From NCBI GenBank assembly GCA_003963365.1, contig RXJG01000002.1, positions 670,774-734,773 of the forward strand: a stretch of 64,000 bases of DNA, in the 5' to 3' direction. Shown piece by piece: positions 59,438-64,000 of the stretch (position 1 is the first letter of the stretch; every line of letters starts with the position of its first letter). The notes below the pieces were generated by a model. It was not told the DNA's origin, searched no databases, and saw nothing but the letters and a program-made list of their open reading frames with translations. This DNA comes from Sphingobacteriales bacterium. Lineage in GTDB: Bacteria > Bacteroidota > Bacteroidia > Chitinophagales > Chitinophagaceae. A program made the position numbers and the translations under genes.

Positions 59438-59898
59438 GCTCAGGTCTCCCTGTTTTTAAATTTTTGGCCTCTAATTTTGGATGAATTAAGGTAGGCAATA
59501 AAATTAGTAATCTTCTTTGTCAAAAGATCAGCATCTGTATAAAGTTCTTCAAATTTTTCTTTAGACAGGTAGGTATTGTCCAGACAACGATACAATTGGG
59601 ATTTAAGTTCTCCGGTTTCGCCTTTTGCTATTGAGAGTCCGTTAATAAATTCAAGTCGGCTACTTCTTTCAAAACCTTCGGCAATATTATCCATTACTGA
59701 CCCACAACTTCCTCTAATTTGGTCTCTTAGTCTGTAGTCGGTAGATATCGGACCACTAAAAGTAAGCTGGTACATTTTGGTGGATAATTCTCTCGCCAAT
59801 TGCCAAATTTCTAAATCTTCAAACCGTTTGATAGTTGCCATAAAAAAAGGTTTTATAGAATTGAACAACCACAAACCATAAACTACAAACGACAAACT
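59401..59898. repeat. inverted heptad arms flanking the four-helix-bundle gene
   Basis: The left arm, 59401-59435, is TAGTTTG, TGGTCTG, TGGTTTG, TTGTTTG, TTGTTGC; it also encodes the purE N terminus. The right arm, 59864-59898, is AACAACC, ACAAACC, ATAAACT, ACAAACG, ACAAACT. The 428 bases between them hold exactly one gene, so this is the largest member of the family and the only one with recognisable cargo. Confidence 0.8.
59440..59841 (-). CDS. four-helix bundle protein (23S rRNA intervening-sequence family)
   Basis: A 133-residue protein of the TIGR02436/S23 family. It begins [19 protein letters not shown], followed by [20 protein letters not shown] with the conserved [10 protein letters not shown], and ends with a helix-rich C terminus. 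Members occur inside 23S rRNA intervening sequences, as accessory (Avd-like) proteins of diversity-generating retroelements, and as stand-alone copies of unknown role. It sits between purE and tolC, flanked on both sides by heptad arms. The start is the ATG at 59841; the upstream extension runs through the right arm. Confidence 0.85.
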   Translation of the reverse strand: MATIKRFEDLEIWQLARELSTKMYQLTFSGPISTDYRLRDQIRGSCGSVMDNIAEGFERSSRLEFINGLSIAKGETGELKSQLYRCLDNTYLSKEKFEELYTDADLLTKKITNFIAYLNSSKIRGQKFKNRET

Positions 59899-59906
59899 CA
59901 ATGAAT

Positions 59907-61229
59907 CTATTTTATCAAATCTCCTTTCAGCCGCAGTAATTCTGTTTCCGCTAATTTGGTATTATATCTTGCAGCAATTAAGCGGTTATATCCATCTTCC
60001 AAACTTTTTTGTGCCTCTCTTAATTCGAGATAGGTGGATACTCCCTGGCGGAAACGTTCTAATGCAATCATTACATTTTCTTTGGCCAATGCTAAATTTT
60101 CTTCTTCTAATGCCAGTGATTTCTTTTGCAGCTCATAATCTTTAAAGGCATTACTAACAGCTAAACTAAGCTGCGACTTTTGATTTTCCAGTATCAGTTG
60201 CTGGTATTGAATATCCAGTTTTGCCTGTTTAATCAGCCTTTGCGAATTAAATCCGTTTAAAATAGGAATGGTTGCGCTGAGGCCATAGTTAAAACCAACT
60301 GTACGGTTAAAAAGTGGTGTAAACTGGTTGAGGACAACTTTATTATCTGTTTTACCAAAGTTATAGGCTGAGTTAAAATTAATGGTAGGCAAACGTTCTG
60401 CTTTTCTTTCTTTTAGTGTAAGCTTTGAAATATCAATATTCTTTCTGCTGATTTGTAATAAAGGGTTACGCTCTTCCGATTTGTTCAATATATCATCATA
60501 ATTGAGCGCAGCATCAAAAGGAATGGTATCAGAAACATCGTAAGACGAATTGATAGCGATGGCCATTGACTGATTTAATTGTTGTTTCAACTGATCTATC
60601 AAAGTGAGCTCATTTAACCGGGCAGCTTTTTGCGCATTTAAATCAACTTTTGCCTGTAGTAATTCAGGTTTGGAGCCCAGCCCAACCGCCAATTTTTTAT
60701 CTGCCAGTTTTACCCGTTCATCGCTGATGCTCATCTGCTCCTCTATGGCTTTTAGTTGCTGTTTTTGTCTGACAATGTTATAATAGTTATTGATTACAGC
60801 CGCCAGTGTATTTATAATTTGATTTTTAATATTGAGTTCTCCCAGCTTTACAAATTCAGCTAATTTATCACGGGTGGCAAACATCTTTAATCCATCAAAC
60901 AATGTCCAGGTTAACTGTACAGCGGAAGAGAGATTGTCTGAACGAACGCCTTTTCTGCTGGTGGTAGTGCCACTGGCCAGTTTTTGTTTCTGATCATTAT
61001 TATTAAAGATGATTCCTCCGGTAGCGTTTAAGCGGGGAATGAAAGCAGCGTAAGCATAAGAATTATCTATAGCGGCAGAAGAAGAATCCTTCTTTGCTAA
61101 TTGTATATCATAATTATTCTTTAAGGCAGTGGCAATAGCTTCATCAAGACTTAATACTCTTTCCTGTGCAAAACTGGTTACCGTTATAAATAATAAAAAT
61201 GTAATCTTACTGATGGTCTTCATCTTCAT
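59907..61229 (-). CDS. TolC family outer membrane efflux protein
   Basis: A 440-residue outer-membrane channel of a tripartite efflux system. It has a signal peptide (KTISKITFLLFITVTSFAQ), then the two-fold repeated helical/beta architecture of TolC (LSLDEAIATALKNNYDIQLA near the start, and the second repeat from about residue 250). It is translated after the RND gene, whose 3' end it overlaps by about 20 bases. The periplasmic adaptor gene is expected upstream of the RND gene, beyond the window. The start is the ATG at 61229 or 61223. Confidence 0.92.
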   Translation of the reverse strand: MKMKTISKITFLLFITVTSFAQERVLSLDEAIATALKNNYDIQLAKKDSSSAAIDNSYAYAAFIPRLNATGGIIFNNNDQKQKLASGTTTSRKGVRSDNLSSAVQLTWTLFDGLKMFATRDKLAEFVKLGELNIKNQIINTLAAVINNYYNIVRQKQQLKAIEEQMSISDERVKLADKKLAVGLGSKPELLQAKVDLNAQKAARLNELTLIDQLKQQLNQSMAIAINSSYDVSDTIPFDAALNYDDILNKSEERNPLLQISRKNIDISKLTLKERKAERLPTINFNSAYNFGKTDNKVVLNQFTPLFNRTVGFNYGLSATIPILNGFNSQRLIKQAKLDIQYQQLILENQKSQLSLAVSNAFKDYELQKKSLALEEENLALAKENVMIALERFRQGVSTYLELREAQKSLEDGYNRLIAARYNTKLAETELLRLKGDLIK

Positions 61230-64000
61230 GAATTTTCTTTTTGGTAGATAAGAACATATACAGGGCCGGTACAACGTATAAAGTGAGTATTAGTGAAAAA
61301 ATCATTCCGCCTACAATAACAATCCCCAGCGGTACACGGCTTTTACCGGCCGACCCAATAGCCATAGCAATTGGTAATGCACCCAGTGTAGTGGCCAGTG
61401 TAGTCATAAGGATTGGACGCAAACGGGCAACTGAAGCCTGGATAGCGGCAGTTAATTTTCCTTCACCTGCTTCTCTTTTTTGATTGGCAAATTCCACAAT
61501 GAGGATACCGTTTTTGGTTACCAGTCCAATCAGCATGATGATACCGATTTGTGAGAATATATTTAATGTTTGATCAAAGACGTACAAACTGATTACTGCC
61601 CCTGCTAACGCCAGTGGTACGGTAATCATAATAATAAAAGGATCAATGAAACTTTCAAACTGTGCTGCAAGAATTAAAAAGATAAGTACCAGGGCCAGTA
61701 TGAATGCGAATGAAGTATTGGATTTACTTTCAGCAAAATCCCTGGCAGCACCACTCAGTGAAGTGCTGAATGAATCATCTAATACCTGTTTGGCAATACG
61801 GTTCATTTCATTTACACCATCACTTAATGATTTACCCGGAGCTAATCCTGCTGAAACCGTAGCACTCTTTAACCGGTTAAAGTGAAACAATTGCGGAGGA
61901 TTGGCACTTTCTATAATATTCACCAGGTTATCTAATTGTATCAGTTCACCTTTGTTACTGCGTACATAAAATGCTTTTAAGTCGAGTGGTTCATCTCTGT
62001 CATTACGGTCAACCTGGCCAATTACCTGGTATTGTTTTCCATTCATAATAAAATAACCAAACCGTCGTCCGCTCAATGCTAATTGTAACGTATTGGAAAC
62101 ATCCAATACAGAAACACCCAGCTCTGTCGCTTTCAAACGGTCAATAGTAATCTGCAGTTCAGGTTTATTTAATTTGAGGTTGATATCAAATCCCTGGAAT
62201 ACGGGGCTTTTTGCTACCTCCGCCATAAACAAAGGAACTTTCGCTTTAATCTTATCTAAGTTCAAATTCTGCAGTACAAATTGTACCGGCAGTGATCCTC
62301 TCGATCCCACACCAACGGAGATGGTTTGCTCCTGGATGGTGAGCACTCTTACATTGGTGTATTTGCTGAATATTTTATTGGTTTGCTGTGCAATCTGGTT
62401 TTGGTTTCTTTGCCGCTCATTGGCATCTTTTAAACCCATGCTGATAAAGGCTGAATTAACACCGCCTGATCCGGAAAAGCTGGGTGCAAATGATAATAAA
62501 ATACTCTTTTCCGGTACAGAATCCATAATGATCTGTGAAGTGTTGTAAACTGCCTTGTCCATGAAATCAAAATCAGTTCCTTCGGGAGCCAAAACTGAAA
62601 AGCGGACACGGTTACGGTCTTCCATCGGCGCTAATTCGGAAGGAAGTAATTTTCCAATGGTAATAATGGCCGCAACACATGCAATTACAATTATAAAAGC
62701 GATCCATTTCGCTTTCATAAAACCTGTAAGTGTTCTTCGGTAGAGGTTTTCCATTCCTCTGAAGAATGGTTCTGTTACTGTGTAAAACCAGGAATGTTTT
62801 TTTGTATTTGAAGTAAGGTAGATATTTAAAACAGGAGTTAAGCTTAATGATACAAACGCTGAGATGATTACCGCACCCGCTACTACAATACCAAACTCAC
62901 GGAACAATCTTCCCACAAAACCTTGTAAAAAAATGATTGGTAAGAAAACCACTGCGAGTGTTAATGAAGTAGCAATTACAGCAAAATAAATTTCTTTGGA
63001 GCCTGCTTTAGCTGCACTGCGTTTATCCATTCCCTGCTCCATCTTTTTAAAGATGTTCTCCGTTACCACAATACCATCATCCACTACAAGTCCCGTTGCC
63101 AGTACTAATGATAAAAGGGTAAGTACATTGATGGAGAAACCGGCAATGTACATGATAAAGAAAGCACCAATCAACGAAACCGGTATATCAATCAACGGTC
63201 GTAAGGCTATGGACCATTCACGGAAGAAGAGGAAGATGATGATCACCACCAGTGTAATAGCGATAGCCAATGTTTCTTTTACCTCGGCAACAGCTTTGCG
63301 TACAAAAGTTGTTCTGTCAAAGCCAACCTCAAGCGTTACATCAGCAGGTAATTCTTTTTTTATTTCCGCAACACGTTTGTACACTTCATCAGCAATGGCA
63401 ATTTGATTACTGCCGGGTTGAGCCACCACACCCAGTGAAACACAGGGAATATTATTCTTTCTTGAATTCTGTTCTTCATTATCCGGACCAAGAACGGCGT
63501 AACCCAAATCTTTTAAACGGATAATTTGTCCAACATCCTGCTTAATAATAAGGTTGTTGAAATCATCTTCTGATGTTAATCGTCCGTAGGCTTTTACCGT
63601 TAATTCAGTGGTATTGCCTCTTACCTTTCCGCCGGGCAATTCTACATTTTCCCTGTCTAAGGCTGCCCGTATATCCTGTATTGTTAATTTATATGCCGCC
63701 AGTTTTGCCGGATCAATCCACAAACGCATGGCATAACGTTTACCAAAAACATTTACCGAGCTTACACCATTAATGGTTTGTAATCTTTCCTGCACTACGT
63801 TTTCCGCATAATCTGTCAGTTGTAAAATATTACGGCTCATGCTTTGCATTTGCATGAACACAATAGGATCTGAATCAGAATCTGCTTTGGTAACAATCGG
63901 GGGACTGTCAATATCCTGTGGCAGGTTGCCCAATGCCTGCGATACTTTTTCCCTTACATCATTGGCGGCTTTTTCCAGGTCAACATTTAATTCAAATTCT
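61207..64000 (-). CDS. RND efflux transporter permease (HAE/MdtC-like), N terminus beyond the window
   Basis: The proton-driven inner-membrane pump of a tripartite exporter. About 930 residues are visible; the frame is open to the right edge, so roughly the first hundred residues are missing. Visible parts are the porter domains, the helix-4 motif LVLATGLVVDDGIVVTENIF with its conserved aspartates, the second half repeat with FESFIDPFIIMITVPLALAG, and GLVTKNGILIVEFANQ. The substrate is not evident. The TolC gene follows with an overlap. Confidence 0.94.
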   Translation of the reverse strand, partial: EFELNVDLEKAANDVREKVSQALGNLPQDIDSPPIVTKADSDSDPIVFMQMQSMSRNILQLTDYAENVVQERLQTINGVSSVNVFGKRYAMRLWIDPAKLAAYKLTIQDIRAALDRENVELPGGKVRGNTTELTVKAYGRLTSEDDFNNLIIKQDVGQIIRLKDLGYAVLGPDNEEQNSRKNNIPCVSLGVVAQPGSNQIAIADEVYKRVAEIKKELPADVTLEVGFDRTTFVRKAVAEVKETLAIAITLVVIIIFLFFREWSIALRPLIDIPVSLIGAFFIMYIAGFSINVLTLLSLVLATGLVVDDGIVVTENIFKKMEQGMDKRSAAKAGSKEIYFAVIATSLTLAVVFLPIIFLQGFVGRLFREFGIVVAGAVIISAFVSLSLTPVLNIYLTSNTKKHSWFYTVTEPFFRGMENLYRRTLTGFMKAKWIAFIIVIACVAAIITIGKLLPSELAPMEDRNRVRFSVLAPEGTDFDFMDKAVYNTSQIIMDSVPEKSILLSFAPSFSGSGGVNSAFISMGLKDANERQRNQNQIAQQTNKIFSKYTNVRVLTIQEQTISVGVGSRGSLPVQFVLQNLNLDKIKAKVPLFMAEVAKSPVFQGFDINLKLNKPELQITIDRLKATELGVSVLDVSNTLQLALSGRRFGYFIMNGKQYQVIGQVDRNDRDEPLDLKAFYVRSNKGELIQLDNLVNIIESANPPQLFHFNRLKSATVSAGLAPGKSLSDGVNEMNRIAKQVLDDSFSTSLSGAARDFAESKSNTSFAFILALVLIFLILAAQFESFIDPFIIMITVPLALAGAVISLYVFDQTLNIFSQIGIIMLIGLVTKNGILIVEFANQKREAGEGKLTAAIQASVARLRPILMTTLATTLGALPIAMAIGSAGKSRVPLGIVIVGGMIFSLILTLYVVPALYMFLSTKKKIHEDEDHQ

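Noticed and set aside
62093..62548. 151-codon plus-strand frame antisense to the RND gene
   Set aside because: It is a shadow of a strongly conserved gene on the other strand, without its own motif or promoter.

Overview
The window looks like a chromosomal stretch of an AT-rich Bacteroidetes, most likely a Chitinophagaceae-type bacterium. The evidence is two secreted proteins ending in type IX secretion (T9SS) sorting domains, a long SprE/PorW-like TPR protein, a Bacteroidetes-style long signal peptidase I, bacillithiol synthesis (BshC), futalosine-route menaquinone synthesis (MqnE), and many TAnnTTTG elements (the Bacteroidetes -7 promoter box) just upstream of genes. Shine-Dalgarno sequences are weak or absent. 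No phage, plasmid, CRISPR or complete insertion sequence is visible; this is mostly core chromosome with short operons on both strands.

Layout. 1-8.5 kb: end of an ABC permease, tsaD, a tRNA methyltransferase, a GNAT enzyme, a large FAD/Fe-S 2-hydroxyacid dehydrogenase, ndk, an NrnA-like phosphoesterase and a two-domain FKBP lipoprotein. 8.5-12 kb: NupG-like permease and the gmd-fcl GDP-fucose pair. 12-19.5 kb: secreted M43 metalloprotease, mqnE, phoH, secreted caspase-like protein, small lipoprotein, secreted esterase. 19.5-25 kb: CNNM/CorC protein with a PAP2 phosphatase, diverging from an LTA-synthase-like sulfatase and an MFS exporter. 25-33 kb: hutI-hutG, rhodanese-thioredoxin lipoprotein, TPR protein, M20 peptidase, ModF-like tandem ATPase. 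33-45 kb: penicillin-binding protein 1A, SprE-like protein, a membrane/coiled-coil protein with bactofilin, AtpZ and a subunit-I-like protein, SprT-like protein, lepB, cdd, an alanine-dehydrogenase-like enzyme. 45-64 kb: hscB, tRNA-Leu(CAA), two unknown secreted proteins, an acyl-CoA carboxylase subunit, a SirB1-like protein, sucC, rimO, a T9SS propeller/PA14 protein, an unknown modular secreted protein, bshC, purE, a four-helix-bundle gene, and a TolC-RND efflux pair running off the right edge.

The feature least explained by ordinary annotation is a family of degenerate tandem repeats with a strict 7-bp period. At several loci they form an inverted pair: a GT-rich heptad arm on the left, a spacer, and an AC-rich heptad arm on the right. 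Spacers run from about 5 bp (39.3 kb) through 15 bp (45.8 kb), 51 bp (51.1 kb) and 83 bp (6.4 kb) to 428 bp (59.4-59.9 kb), where the spacer is a complete four-helix-bundle gene. Related heptad runs lie inside coding sequences (the FAD/Fe-S dehydrogenase, hutI, trmN6, the start of purE), where they encode linker-like or extra N-terminal residues. This pattern suggests a cassette-like or slippage-driven repeat family, and one copy carries a gene.

Other points of note: a perfect palindrome of two consensus DnaA boxes upstream of phoH, probable leaderless or near-leaderless starts at hscB, hutI and rimO, two start-less coding remnants, and a bactofilin neighbour that has the membrane and coiled-coil half of an M23 peptidase without its catalytic domain. 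All functional calls rest on motif recognition by eye; no database search was possible.
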